This document shows positions 8,275-17,252 of a DNA stretch of 64,000 nt, piece after piece. Position numbers and translations under genes: made by a program. How positions within the stretch are numbered: position 1 is the stretch's first letter; each line of letters begins with the position of its first letter. The stretch covers positions 62,001-126,000 of the forward strand of contig JAZQMO010000015.1 of the NCBI GenBank assembly GCA_045543495.1, given 5' to 3'. This DNA is from RGIG5579 sp045543495. GTDB lineage: Bacteria > Bacillota > Clostridia > Oscillospirales > SIG627. Below the pieces are notes generated by a model. It searched no databases and was not told where the DNA came from. It worked only from the letters and a program-made list of their open reading frames with translations.

Positions 8275-9138
8275 TTATTCTCCTTTTACCATGGTGCCTG
8301 CACCCTCATCGGTCAAAAGCTCCATCAAAATAGAGTGAGGAACTCTTCCGTCCATAATAACAACGTTCTTCACGCCTTCCCGAATGGCTTCAATGCAGCA
8401 ATCCACCTTGGGAATCATTCCGCCGGATACAACACCCTCTTTTTTCAGCTCCTCTGCCTCTGCAACGGTAACATGCTGAATCAAGGTGGAAGGATCATCC
8501 TTATCCTTCAAAATACCGGCGATATCGGTCATCATAATCAGCCTCTCGGCGCCTAACGCTCCGGCAATGTATGCTGCAGCAGTATCGGCGTTGATATTAT
8601 AGGAATTGCCCTGTCTGTCACAGCCAATGGTAGAGATCACGGGAATGTAATTCTTTTCCAAAAGATCCACAACAGGAGCGATATTGATCTTGGTAATCTT
8701 ACCTACGTAGCCAAGTCTTTCATCCTTAGCGGTAGCCTCAATCAATCGACCGTCCATACCGCAAATGCCCATAGCCTTGCCGCCTTTAGACTCCATCAGA
8801 TTGACGAGGGTCTTATTTACCTTACCTGCCAAAACCATTTGAGCAATTTCAACAGTTTCCTTATCGGTAACACGAAGTCCGTCAACAAACTCGGTCTTTT
8901 TTCCGAGACGATCCATCATTTCACTGATTTCGGGACCGCCGCCGTGAACCAATACGATCTTTACACCAATCAGCCAAAGAAGAGCAACGTCTTCCATTAC
9001 CTGCATTTTCAGCTGATCGTCAATCATGGCATTTCCGCCGTATTTTACCACAACGATTTTTCCGTTATAGCGCTTGATATAAGGAAGCGCCTGTGTTAAA
9101 ACCTCAGCTCGCAAAGCGTTTGAAAAATTGTTATCCAT
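8275..9138 (-). CDS. argB: N-acetylglutamate kinase
   Basis: Phosphorylates N-acetylglutamate, the committed step of arginine synthesis in organisms that recycle the acetyl group. 287 residues of the amino-acid kinase fold: VVKYGGNAM (phosphate loop), VLVHGGGPEIS and the late GGMIPKVDCC. An extra N-terminal helix (RAEVLTQALPYIKRY) precedes the core; in this family that extension is linked to hexamers inhibited by arginine, so feedback control here is likely. It sits between argJ and argD with almost no spacing. Confidence 0.96.
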   Translation of the reverse strand: MDNNFSNALRAEVLTQALPYIKRYNGKIVVVKYGGNAMIDDQLKMQVMEDVALLWLIGVKIVLVHGGGPEISEMMDRLGKKTEFVDGLRVTDKETVEIAQMVLAGKVNKTLVNLMESKGGKAMGICGMDGRLIEATAKDERLGYVGKITKINIAPVVDLLEKNYIPVISTIGCDRQGNSYNINADTAAAYIAGALGAERLIMMTDIAGILKDKDDPSTLIQHVTVAEAEELKKEGVVSGGMIPKVDCCIEAIREGVKNVVIMDGRVPHSILMELLTDEGAGTMVKGE

Positions 9139-9147
9139 AATAACTCC

Positions 9148-10362
9148 TCAGGAACGATAATCTCCGTTAATTTTTACATAATCATAAGTCAAATCACAGC
9201 CCCAAGCGGTGGTATCGGCATTGCCGATTCCAAGATCAACCCGAATGGTGATTTCTTTTTCAAGCAAAATTTCTTTTGCAATCTCTTCGGAGAAATCAAC
9301 ACCGCTTCCGTTTTGACAAACCAAAATACTGCCCTTACCGCTTTCAAACCAAACGCTGATCTTGTTGACATCAAGCTCGGCTCCGCTGTAACCGATGGCA
9401 CAAAGGACTCTTCCCCAGTTGGCATCGGCGCCAAACATAGCGGCCTTCAAAAGGCTGGAGCAGATCACACTCTTTGCCACTGTTTTTGCAGTTAAAACAC
9501 TGTCTGCCCCCGTCACACGGCATTCCAGAAGCTTGGTGGCTCCTTCCCCGTCTGCGGCAATGGAACGGCACAGAAACACATTTACCGTATTTAAGGCCTT
9601 CATAAAGGCATCAAACGCATCTCCCTCTTCGGTAATGGTCTGATTCTCTGCCATACCGTTGGCCAGAACCGAAACCATATCATTGGTGGAGGTATCACCG
9701 TCAACACTGATCATATTAAAGGTGTTTTTAATATCAAGAGAAAGGGCCTTTTGAAGCATTGCGGGAGAAATGGAAACATCGGTGGTAATAAACACCAGCA
9801 TCGTTGCCATATTGGGATGGATCATTCCGCTTCCCTTGGCAATGCCGCCCATGTGGCAGATTTTGCCGTTAATTTCAAATTCAATGGCGATTTCTTTCTT
9901 TTTCAGGTCGGTGGTCATAATGCCTTCGGCGGCAAACGTGCCGCCCTCCTCAGAAAGGCCTGAAACCAATTCGTCCATTCCGTTTCTAATGGGGGTAAGG
10001 TCAAGAGGCTGACCGATCACACCGGTAGAAGCAACCACAACATCCTTTGCGGAAACGGGAAGCTTCTCGGCAACCAGATCACACATTGCCTTGGCAACCT
10101 CTACACCGTTGGCATTGCAGGTGTTGGCATTGCCGCTGTTACAGATCACAGCCTGCGCGATCCCGTTTGCAATGTTCTCCTTTGTTACGGCAATGGGTGC
10201 ACCCTTTACAAGGTTTTGCGTGTAAACCGCAGCAGCAGAGCAAGGCACCTTGCTGTAAATCATCGTCAGGTCACGCTTTGCCTTGTTGTGGCGAATCCCA
10301 CAGTGAATTCCGTTGGCCAAAAAGCCCTTTGCAGCGCATACGCCGCCTTCAATTTGTTTCAT
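9148..10362 (-). CDS. argJ: Glutamate N-acetyltransferase / amino-acid N-acetyltransferase (ArgJ)
   Basis: Moves the acetyl group from acetylornithine to glutamate, closing the acetyl cycle; the bifunctional form can also use acetyl-CoA. 404 residues from ATG 10362, which has GGGGAG five bases upstream; an upstream in-frame ATG at 10380 overlaps argC and has no ribosome site. The self-cleavage site is in HPNMATMLVFI, where the Thr of ATML becomes the nucleophile of the beta chain after autoproteolysis. GSGMIHPN is typical. No argA or argE is in the cluster, consistent with the recycling route. Confidence 0.95.
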   Translation of the reverse strand: MKQIEGGVCAAKGFLANGIHCGIRHNKAKRDLTMIYSKVPCSAAAVYTQNLVKGAPIAVTKENIANGIAQAVICNSGNANTCNANGVEVAKAMCDLVAEKLPVSAKDVVVASTGVIGQPLDLTPIRNGMDELVSGLSEEGGTFAAEGIMTTDLKKKEIAIEFEINGKICHMGGIAKGSGMIHPNMATMLVFITTDVSISPAMLQKALSLDIKNTFNMISVDGDTSTNDMVSVLANGMAENQTITEEGDAFDAFMKALNTVNVFLCRSIAADGEGATKLLECRVTGADSVLTAKTVAKSVICSSLLKAAMFGADANWGRVLCAIGYSGAELDVNKISVWFESGKGSILVCQNGSGVDFSEEIAKEILLEKEITIRVDLGIGNADTTAWGCDLTYDYVKINGDYRS

Positions 10363-10372
10363 AATTTCTCCC

Positions 10373-11296
10373 CTATACATTCAATCCGGTAGATTCCTCT
10401 ACCCCAAGTAAAATATTCATATTCTGAATGGCAGCACCGCTTGCGCCTTTGCCGAGATTATCAAATCGGGAAACAAGCACCATTCTTTCTTCGTTTCCTG
10501 TCACCTGAATCTGCATATCATCTCTTCCGGAAAGAGCCGAGGCTGAGAGAAATCCGTTCTCGTCGCCGTTTTCTACAAATTTCACAAGACCGTCATGGTA
10601 ACAGGTACGGTAGATCTCTTCAATCATGGATTTGGTTGCGTTGAGCATGGTTTGATCCAAGGTAACACATACCTCCATACCGCTGTAAAAGGGTGCCACA
10701 ATGGGGCAAAAGACAGGAGCGGAAGACAGGCCGCAAATCTTGACCATTTCCTTTAAGTGCTTGTGCTCCTGAGTGAGCCCATAATAGCGGGGACCCGAAA
10801 GTAAGGGGTCTCGCCTGGGGGCCTCATACTCCGCAATCATCTTTTTTCCGCCGCCGGAATAACCGGTAATGGAGAATGAGGACAAGGTTACGGAGGGCTT
10901 GATAACGCTGTGACGAATCAGCGGTTCGATCAAAGCAACAAATCCGCTTGCGTGGCAACCGGGATTGGAAACACGTTTGGATCTGGCGATCTCGCTTCTC
11001 TTTCCCGCAAGCTCAGCAAAGCCATAGGTCCAATCGGGACTGGTTCTGTGTGCGGTAGAGGTATCAATAATGGCGGTATTTGGGTTTTCAACGAAAGAAA
11101 CCGCTTCCCTTGCCGCATCATCGGGAAGGCAAAGAAAAGCAATGTCAGCCTGATTGATGGCTTCTCTTCTGGCTGATTCATTCTTTCTCACTTCATCGGA
11201 CAGAAGGATCAGATCAATATCCTTGCGGGTGCTTAATCTTTCGTGAATCCGAAGGCCGGTGGTTCCGGCGCTGCCGTCGATAAAAACTTTTGTCAT
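10373..11296 (-). CDS. argC: N-acetyl-gamma-glutamyl-phosphate reductase, short (type 2) form
   Basis: NADPH-dependent reduction of N-acetylglutamyl phosphate to the semialdehyde. 307 residues, shorter than the usual 340-350 form and matching the type 2 ArgC family. The nucleotide-binding start is FIDGSAGTTGLRIHERL and the catalytic Cys is in SNPGCHASG; SITGYSGGGKKMI and the His in LTQEHKHLKEM also match. It overlaps argH by 4 nt (ATGA). The type 2 form is commoner in Proteobacteria than in Bacilli, so its presence here is a modest curiosity. Confidence 0.94.
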   Translation of the reverse strand: MTKVFIDGSAGTTGLRIHERLSTRKDIDLILLSDEVRKNESARREAINQADIAFLCLPDDAAREAVSFVENPNTAIIDTSTAHRTSPDWTYGFAELAGKRSEIARSKRVSNPGCHASGFVALIEPLIRHSVIKPSVTLSSFSITGYSGGGKKMIAEYEAPRRDPLLSGPRYYGLTQEHKHLKEMVKICGLSSAPVFCPIVAPFYSGMEVCVTLDQTMLNATKSMIEEIYRTCYHDGLVKFVENGDENGFLSASALSGRDDMQIQVTGNEERMVLVSRFDNLGKGASGAAIQNMNILLGVEESTGLNV

Positions 11297-12666
11297 TTCA
11301 CTCTACTCCTTACAAAATCAATCTGCTTTTGAACCGAAGCAAAGGAGGTTCCTCCTTCACTGATACGCTTCTCAACGCAGGTCTTCAAGTCGATCGCCTC
11401 ATACAGGCCCTCATCAAACAAGTCGGAATACGCTTTGTATTCATCAAGTCCAAGCTCTTCCAAGGTGCGACCCGTCTGAATGCAATGTGATACGATCTGC
11501 CCTGAGATCTTATAGGCACTGCGGAACGGAAGGCCTTTCTTCACAAGATAATCGGCAAGATCGGTTGCATTGATAAAGCCGCCTCGGGCTGCTTTTATCA
11601 TATTCTCGGGAATCGCCTTCATCCCACGGAGCATTTCGCAAAACACATCCAGACACATTTTCACGGTATCGCAAGCATCGAATACCGCTTCCTTATCCTC
11701 CTGCATATCCTTGTTATAAGCAAGAGGAATTCCCTTCATTGTGGTGAGAAGTGACATAAGATCGCCGTAAACACGGCCTGTCTTTCCACGAACAAGCTCT
11801 GCCATATCGGGGTTTTTCTTTTGGGGCATAATGGAGGAGCCCGTGGTAAAAGAATCGGAAAGCTCAACAAACTTAAATTCCCAGCTGCACCAAAGAATGA
11901 CCTCCTCGGAAAAACGGGAAAGGTGCATCATCATAACAGAAAGTGCAGACATCAATTCCAGACAAAAGTCGCGGTCGGAAACCGCATCCAAGGAATTGAG
12001 ACAAATGGAATCAAAGCCCAAAAGATTTGCTTCGTAAACACGGTCGGTTTTATAGGTGGTACCGGCCAAGGCGCAAGCACCGATGGGAGAGACATTCATT
12101 CTCTTTTTACAATCCCCAAGACGCTCCAGATCTCTCAAAAGCATCATAGCATATGCCATAAGATGGTGACCAAAGGAAATAGGCTGAGCTCTTTGCAAAT
12201 GAGTATATCCGGGAAGGATGATTTCTTTACAGGTCTCTGCCTTCTCACAGATCACCTCGATCAAGGAGCGAACCTTTTGTTCCAATAAATCAATTTCATC
12301 ACGAAGATACATTCTCAGATCCAAAGCAACCTGATCGTTTCGGCTTCGGGCAGTGTGAAGCTTTTTGCCGACCTCACCAAGACGCTCGGTCAGAACCTGC
12401 TCCACAAACATATGAATATCTTCACTCTGCCAATCAAATAAGAGGGCTCCGCTTTCCAGATCATCCAAAATTCCGCCCAGCCCCTCAACCAAGGAATTGG
12501 CTTCGACTTCGGTGATGATCCCTTGCTTGGAAAGCATCATTGCATGAGCAATGCTCCCTCTGATATCCTGACGGAAAATTCTGGAATCGAAGTGTATGGA
12601 AGAATTAAAATCATCAGCAAGCTGATCGGTAGCGCCGTCGGTACGGCCTGCCCACATTTTTGCCAT
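11293..12666 (-). CDS. argH: Argininosuccinate lyase
   Basis: Last step of arginine synthesis, splitting argininosuccinate to arginine and fumarate. 457 residues. Family signature GSSIMPQKKNPDMAELVRG is complete, with the mobile-loop catalytic Ser in GSSIMPQKKN; the HTARSRNDQVALD and GYTHLQRAQPI motifs are also present. First gene of argHCJBDF, directly behind a consensus promoter with an ARG box in its leader. argG is not in the cluster and must be elsewhere. AAGGAG precedes the start. Confidence 0.97.
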   Translation of the reverse strand: MAKMWAGRTDGATDQLADDFNSSIHFDSRIFRQDIRGSIAHAMMLSKQGIITEVEANSLVEGLGGILDDLESGALLFDWQSEDIHMFVEQVLTERLGEVGKKLHTARSRNDQVALDLRMYLRDEIDLLEQKVRSLIEVICEKAETCKEIILPGYTHLQRAQPISFGHHLMAYAMMLLRDLERLGDCKKRMNVSPIGACALAGTTYKTDRVYEANLLGFDSICLNSLDAVSDRDFCLELMSALSVMMMHLSRFSEEVILWCSWEFKFVELSDSFTTGSSIMPQKKNPDMAELVRGKTGRVYGDLMSLLTTMKGIPLAYNKDMQEDKEAVFDACDTVKMCLDVFCEMLRGMKAIPENMIKAARGGFINATDLADYLVKKGLPFRSAYKISGQIVSHCIQTGRTLEELGLDEYKAYSDLFDEGLYEAIDLKTCVEKRISEGGTSFASVQKQIDFVRSRVK

Positions 12667-12682
12667 AATTACTCCTTAAAAC

Positions 12683-12696
12683 TGAATAAATATTCA
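12683..12696 (-). promoter_or_regulatory. ARG box (ArgR operator) upstream of argH
   Basis: Perfect 14-bp palindrome TGAATAAATATTCA, matching the core of the Gram-positive ArgR/AhrC operator. It lies between the predicted start of transcription and the argH start codon, where a bound repressor would block elongation or initiation. A second, poorer half-site (AATATTCGA) lies next to it at about 12702-12712. Confidence 0.8.
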
Positions 12697-12718
12697 AACT
12701 AAAATATTCGACTGCAAT

Positions 12719-12747
12719 ATTATACGCCACCTCTAAACCTTTGTCAA
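12719..12747 (-). promoter_or_regulatory. Promoter of the arg operon
   Basis: Exact consensus on the minus strand: TTGACA (12742-12747), 17-bp spacer, TATAAT (12719-12724). Transcription would start near 12712, just upstream of the ARG box. Confidence 0.9.
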
Positions 12748-12750
12748 GGA

Positions 12751-12768
12751 TATTATTTATAAATAATA
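12751..12768. repeat. 18-bp perfect A/T palindrome upstream of the arg promoter
   Basis: TATTATTTATAAATAATA, a perfect palindrome located 4 bp upstream of the -35 box. It could be a second regulator site or an UP-like element. It is all A/T, so chance is possible. Confidence 0.4.
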
Positions 12769-12799
12769 TAAATAGGGCAAGAAATCACAAAATATTTAC

Positions 12800-12835
12800 A
12801 AGTAAAAAAGAACCGACTGCATAGTCGGTTCTTTT
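12800..12835 (-). terminator. Terminator of the his operon
   Basis: AAAAGAACCGACT and AGTCGGTTCTTTT form a long stem around GCAT, with a TTCTTTTTT run on the minus strand. It lies 19 bp after the hisIE stop and separates the his and arg operons. Its opposite strand could also terminate. Confidence 0.92.
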
Positions 12836-12853
12836 ATTCACTGTAATTGTATA

Positions 12854-13510
12854 TTATTCATTTCCCGTCATTTTTTCTTGCTTTACTTTTTTATCAATTA
12901 CGTGACGAGAAGCAAGCTCAGAGTAAATATCCTCAAGAGAAATCCCCATTTGAATCATCATTACCATAACGTGATAGCAAAGATCGGAAACCTCGTAGAT
13001 CGTTTCAGCCTTGTCATCTGCCTTTGCCGCAATAATAACCTCGGTACATTCCTCACCAACCTTTTTCAAGATCTTATCAATTCCCTTTTCAAACAGATAA
13101 GTGGTGTAGGAGCCTTCCTTCTTTTCCGTCTTTCTGCCTTCAATCAGCTTCATCAAGGCCTCAAGAGAAAAGTGATTGTATCCTTCCTTTTCCCAAACGG
13201 GCTGATAGAAGCAGGATTCCTCCCCCGTGTGACAAGCGGGGCCATCGGTGATAACCTCAACCACCAGCGCATCCTTATCGCAATCTGCGGTAATAGACTG
13301 AATGTGCTGGAAATTTCCGCTGGTCTCCCCTTTCAGCCAAAGCTCACCTCGGGAGCGACTCCAAAAGCAGGTCAAGCCCTTTTCCATAGAGATCTCAAGA
13401 CTCTCCTTTGACATATAGGCAAGGGTCAAGGTCTTCTTGGTTACCGCATCCACAACAATGGCGGGAATCAATCCCTTTTCATCAAATTTCAATTCATCAA
13501 TTTTAATCAT
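12854..13510 (-). CDS. hisI: Phosphoribosyl-AMP cyclohydrolase / phosphoribosyl-ATP diphosphatase
   Basis: Bifunctional HisIE for steps 2 and 3 of histidine synthesis. 218 residues. The HisI half (1-110) has CFWSRSRGELWLKGETSGN and the metal-binding Cys cluster (DCDKDALV and CHTGEESCF). The HisE half (about 115-205) is the all-helical MazG-like domain, with VGEECTEVIIAAK and ETIYEVSDLCYH supplying metal-binding acidic residues. Last gene of the his operon, 8 bp after hisF, followed by a strong terminator. Confidence 0.96.
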   Translation of the reverse strand: MIKIDELKFDEKGLIPAIVVDAVTKKTLTLAYMSKESLEISMEKGLTCFWSRSRGELWLKGETSGNFQHIQSITADCDKDALVVEVITDGPACHTGEESCFYQPVWEKEGYNHFSLEALMKLIEGRKTEKKEGSYTTYLFEKGIDKILKKVGEECTEVIIAAKADDKAETIYEVSDLCYHVMVMMIQMGISLEDIYSELASRHVIDKKVKQEKMTGNE

Positions 13511-13517
13511 ATTCTCC

Positions 13518-14276
13518 TCACAATCGCACCGAGATCCGATGCTTTGACAATTCTTTCTTTAGCTCCTCAATGGAAACCTCTCCGTAATGAAAGATGGAAG
13601 CAGCAAGGCCTGCATCCACCTTGGGAAGGGTTTGGAACAGGTCCACAAAATGCATAATGGAGCCCGCACCGCCCGATGCGATGACAGGAACCGAAACAGC
13701 ATCGCAAACCCTTTGGAGCATTTCAAGATCAAAGCCGTCCTTAACGCCATCCGTATCAATGGAATTGACCACGACCTCGCCCGCTCCCAAATCAACGCAC
13801 CGACGGATCCACTCAATGGCCTCCATACCGGTGTTTTCTCGTCCGCCTTTGGCAAATACTCGGAATACGCCGTCAACCCTCTTCACATCGGCTGATAACA
13901 CAACGCATTGATCTCCGTAGCGCTTGGCAGCCTCCCCGATCAAATCGGGATTGCGGATGGCACCGGAATTGACACTGACCTTATCCGCACCGCAGCTGAG
14001 CACACGCTCAAAATCCGAAACCGTATTGATACCGCCACCTACCGTCAAGGGGATAAAAATGGTCTCTGCCACACTTTTCAAGATATCCGTAAACAAGGCA
14101 CGGCCCTCGCTGGAAGCGGTAATATCATAAAAGACAAGCTCATCTGCGCCGTTGTCGCTGTAATACTTTGCCAGCGATACAGGACTTGATACATCCTGCA
14201 GTCCTAAAAAGTTTTTCCCTTTTACCACTCGGCCGTCTTTCACATCCAAACAGGGTATAATTCTTTTTGTAATCAT
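13518..14276 (-). CDS. hisF: Imidazole glycerol phosphate synthase, cyclase subunit
   Basis: Cyclase subunit of the HisHF complex; uses ammonia delivered by HisH to make IGP and AICAR. 252 residues, (beta/alpha)8 barrel. The catalytic Asp residues are in IPCLDVKDGRVVKG and NSIDTDGVKDG; phosphate sites are TVGGGI and ASGGAGS. It overlaps hisA by 4 nt. The AICAR it releases is a substrate of the purine genes elsewhere in this window. Confidence 0.97.
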   Translation of the reverse strand: MITKRIIPCLDVKDGRVVKGKNFLGLQDVSSPVSLAKYYSDNGADELVFYDITASSEGRALFTDILKSVAETIFIPLTVGGGINTVSDFERVLSCGADKVSVNSGAIRNPDLIGEAAKRYGDQCVVLSADVKRVDGVFRVFAKGGRENTGMEAIEWIRRCVDLGAGEVVVNSIDTDGVKDGFDLEMLQRVCDAVSVPVIASGGAGSIMHFVDLFQTLPKVDAGLAASIFHYGEVSIEELKKELSKHRISVRL

Positions 14277-14986
14277 TTTGCCACCTCAACAGCCTCTTTC
14301 AGGTCAATGGCCCCCACATAGTAGGCCTTTCCTACGATGGCACCATACAGATCCATTTTTCTTAAATTCTTCACATCCTCAAGAGAGGAGACACCGCCCG
14401 AGGCCACGATATTTATGGAAAAAGCTTCGGAAAGAGATCGGTACAGTTCAAGATTGGTTCCTTGCATGGCACCGTCTTTCGAAATATCGGTGCAAATAAT
14501 GGTATCGACCCCGATTTTTACCATCTTTTCACAAAAAGAGAAAGCATTCAGATCCGAAACCTGAGTCCATCCCTTGATGGCAACTTTTCCATCCTTCAAA
14601 TCAACACCGACGGCAATTTTAGAACCGAAGCGCTTCACCGCATCAGCAAGAAACCCCTCGTCCTTCACGGCCGCAGTACCCAAAATAACACGGCTTACAC
14701 CGCAGGAAAAATACTTTTCAACCGTTTCAAGACTGCGGATCCCACCGCCGATCTCCACCGAAAGGCCTGTGTTTTCCGCAATGCTTTTTACAACCTCAAG
14801 ATTGGGGGTCGTTCCGTCTCTTGCTCCCTCCAGATCCACCATATGGATCCAGGCAGCTCCCTTTTGTTCAAAATCACGGGCAACTGACAGGGGATCGGAG
14901 CTGTAAACAGTCATTTTGTTATAATCGCCTTTCAAAAGGCGAACCGCCTTTTTATCGTATAAATCAATCGCAGGAAAAATCAGCAT
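14273..14986 (-). CDS. hisA: ProFAR isomerase (HisA)
   Basis: Isomerises 5'-ProFAR to PRFAR, step 4 of the pathway. 237 residues of a half-barrel repeat fold: FPAIDLYDKKAVRLLKGDY at the start with the catalytic Asp, then VEIGGGIRS, and the second catalytic Asp in CTDISKDGAMQGTN. IVASGGVSSLEDV closes the phosphate site. Lies 3 bp after hisH. The separate hisF next door excludes HisF identity, and no trpF-type fusion is seen. Confidence 0.97.
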   Translation of the reverse strand: MLIFPAIDLYDKKAVRLLKGDYNKMTVYSSDPLSVARDFEQKGAAWIHMVDLEGARDGTTPNLEVVKSIAENTGLSVEIGGGIRSLETVEKYFSCGVSRVILGTAAVKDEGFLADAVKRFGSKIAVGVDLKDGKVAIKGWTQVSDLNAFSFCEKMVKIGVDTIICTDISKDGAMQGTNLELYRSLSEAFSINIVASGGVSSLEDVKNLRKMDLYGAIVGKAYYVGAIDLKEAVEVAK

Positions 14987-14989
14987 CTT

Positions 14990-15601
14990 TTAAACCTCAC
15001 AAAACGCACGAAGAATCCGAAGTCCGACCTCCCCGCTCTTCTCGGGATGAAACTGACAACCGTAAACGTTCCCTTTTCTGACAGCGGCGGTAAGTGGAGC
15101 GCCGTATTCGCTTGTGGCAACAACGCTCTCCTCACAATTTGTCGCATAAAAGGAATGAACGAAATAAACGAAGTCCCCTTCCTTCAAATACCGGAAAATG
15201 GGAGAGGGATCTGAGCAAAAATGAAGAGCGTTCCAACCGATATGGGGTATTTTCAAATCCTTCGGGATCACATCGGAAATCGGTCGGATCTCCCCCGGGA
15301 TCAAGCCGAGTCCCTTATGTTCCCCGTATTCAAAGCTTTTATCAAACAGCATTTGCATTCCAAGGCAGATTCCAAGAAAGGGCTTCCCCTTCTCCACCTC
15401 GGAAAAAATAGTGGGAACCAAGCCGCTTTCGTTTAATTTTCTTGCTGCATCCTCAAAAGCGCCAACGCCGGGCAAAACGACACGGTCTGCGCTTTGAATG
15501 ACATTGGGATCAGAGGTAATTACAACCTCTTCCCCAATCTCACGAAAAGAACTGGAAAGGGAAAACAAATTTCCCACACCGTAATCAATGATAGCAACCA
15601 T
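14990..15601 (-). CDS. hisH: Imidazole glycerol phosphate synthase, glutaminase subunit
   Basis: Class I glutamine amidotransferase that feeds ammonia to HisF. 203 residues. The nucleophile Cys is in LGICLGMQ, and the His-Glu pair in FHPEKSG. VLPGVGAFED is typical for HisH. Overlaps hisB by one base. Confidence 0.97.
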   Translation of the reverse strand: MVAIIDYGVGNLFSLSSSFREIGEEVVITSDPNVIQSADRVVLPGVGAFEDAARKLNESGLVPTIFSEVEKGKPFLGICLGMQMLFDKSFEYGEHKGLGLIPGEIRPISDVIPKDLKIPHIGWNALHFCSDPSPIFRYLKEGDFVYFVHSFYATNCEESVVATSEYGAPLTAAVRKGNVYGCQFHPEKSGEVGLRILRAFCEV

Positions 15602-16188
15602 TAAAGAACTCCTTTGGTAGACGGAATTTCATTGGCAAAGCGTTCATCCACCGAAACAGCCTCTCTCAAGGAGCGGGCAACGGATTTAAATGCACCTTCC
15701 GCTATGTGATGGGAGTTCTTCCCCGCCAAGGAACGAATGTGGAGCGACATAGGACAATTTCTCACAAAGCCAAGCCAAAACTCTTCCATCAATTCTACAT
15801 CAAAGGTACCGATCTTTTTAGCACGGATCGACAAATCATAGGAAAGATGGCTTCTGCCCGACAAGTCGACGGCAGACAAAATCAAGGCTTCGTCCATAGG
15901 AAGGATCATAGAACCGTAACGCACGATTCCTTTCTTGTCTCCCAATGCCTTATTAAAAGCAGTACCGAGGGAAATTCCGATATCCTCCACCGTGTGGTGA
16001 TCATCAACCACAACATCGCCTTTGCAGGTAAGATTTAAGTCAAAACGGCCGTGAGAAGCAAAAAGCGTCAGCATATGGTCCAAAAAGCCGCAGCCTGTCT
16101 CAATTTTGCTTTTTCCGGAGCCGTCCAGATTCAAAAACAGTTCAACATCGGTTTCAGCAGTTTTTCTTTTGATTTCAAACGATCTCAT
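15601..16188 (-). CDS. hisB: Imidazoleglycerol-phosphate dehydratase
   Basis: Dehydrates IGP, step 6. 195 residues: only the dehydratase domain, as in most Gram-positives, without the HAD phosphatase half found in enteric HisB. Metal-binding His/Glu motifs are DHMLTLFASHGRFD, DDHHTVEDIGI and KNSHHIAEGAFKS. The separate histidinol-phosphate phosphatase needed in such organisms is not in the window. Overlaps hisC by 4 nt. Confidence 0.97.
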   Translation of the reverse strand: MRSFEIKRKTAETDVELFLNLDGSGKSKIETGCGFLDHMLTLFASHGRFDLNLTCKGDVVVDDHHTVEDIGISLGTAFNKALGDKKGIVRYGSMILPMDEALILSAVDLSGRSHLSYDLSIRAKKIGTFDVELMEEFWLGFVRNCPMSLHIRSLAGKNSHHIAEGAFKSVARSLREAVSVDERFANEIPSTKGVL

Positions 16189-17249
16189 AATACCTCCTTC
16201 AAAATCTCCTTTGATGCCGCAACAAAGGCCATCATATCATCACGGGAACCTACGGTGACACGGCAATAGTCCACAATTCTCGGAAGATTAAAATGACGAA
16301 CTAAAATTCCTTTTTCCTTCAGTTTCAAATAGAAATCAGTTCCTGAAATCGCAGGATGTGAAACAAACAAAAAGTTTGCCATAGAGTCGGTCATTACAAA
16401 GCCCAGCTGTTTTAATTCCAATGAGGTCCACACTCTGTTTTCCATTACGGCTTCACAGTTTTTCCGAAAATACAGATCATCCTCAAGAGCACCGATTCCT
16501 GCTGCCATGGTGGCAGAATTGATGCAATAGGGATTGGTGGAGTATTTGATGGTATTCAAATCCGCAATCAGCTCCTCCGATCCGATTCCCATACCAAGAC
16601 GGGCTCCTGCCATGGAGCGAGACTTGGAGAAGGTTTGTGTAACCAGAAGATTGGGATAGCGATGGATCAAGGGAACACAGCTTTCCGCACCGAAATCCAC
16701 ATACGCCTCATCAATCACAACCACATTGTCGGGATTGTGAATCAAAATTTGTTCGATTTCCGCAGTCGTCAGACAAAGGCCGGTAGGCGCATTGGGGTTG
16801 GCAATAAAAATTGTTTTTCCGAGGCCGAAATAATCGGAGATCTGAATGGAAAAATCCTCGCAAAGGGGGATGGTTTCATAGGGAATAAAATTTGCCTTCG
16901 CAAAGACGGGATAAAAGCCGTAGGTCAGATCCGGAAATACAGCAGGCGTTTTTTCATCACAAAAGGCCATAAATGCAAAATTTAGTACATCATCGGAGCC
17001 ATTGGTCCAGATGATCTGATTTTCTTTTACACAGTAGCGAGATGCCAAGGCGGATGATAATGCTCTGCACTCGGGATCGGGATACAAATGATATCTCTTT
17101 GCGGCCCAAGAAGCCTTCTCCAAGGCAAGTTCTGACGGCGGAAAGGGAGATTCATTGGTATTGAGCTTGATATATTTTTGATCCTTAGGCTGTTCCCCCG
17201 GGGTATAGGGGGTTAAAGAAGAATATTTATTACTGAAAAAACGACTCAT
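16185..17249 (-). CDS. hisC: Histidinol-phosphate aminotransferase
   Basis: PLP aminotransferase of step 7. 354 residues, class I/II fold. NTNESPFPPS at the start, VVIDEAYVDFGAES (PLP ring Asp and Tyr) and the PLP lysine in TQTFSKSRSMAGARLG all match HisC. It sits between hisD (3 bp upstream) and hisB (4-nt overlap), which fixes the role; the same enzyme may also act on aromatic amino acids. Confidence 0.96.
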   Translation of the reverse strand: MSRFFSNKYSSLTPYTPGEQPKDQKYIKLNTNESPFPPSELALEKASWAAKRYHLYPDPECRALSSALASRYCVKENQIIWTNGSDDVLNFAFMAFCDEKTPAVFPDLTYGFYPVFAKANFIPYETIPLCEDFSIQISDYFGLGKTIFIANPNAPTGLCLTTAEIEQILIHNPDNVVVIDEAYVDFGAESCVPLIHRYPNLLVTQTFSKSRSMAGARLGMGIGSEELIADLNTIKYSTNPYCINSATMAAGIGALEDDLYFRKNCEAVMENRVWTSLELKQLGFVMTDSMANFLFVSHPAISGTDFYLKLKEKGILVRHFNLPRIVDYCRVTVGSRDDMMAFVAASKEILKEVL

Positions 17250-17252
17250 AGC

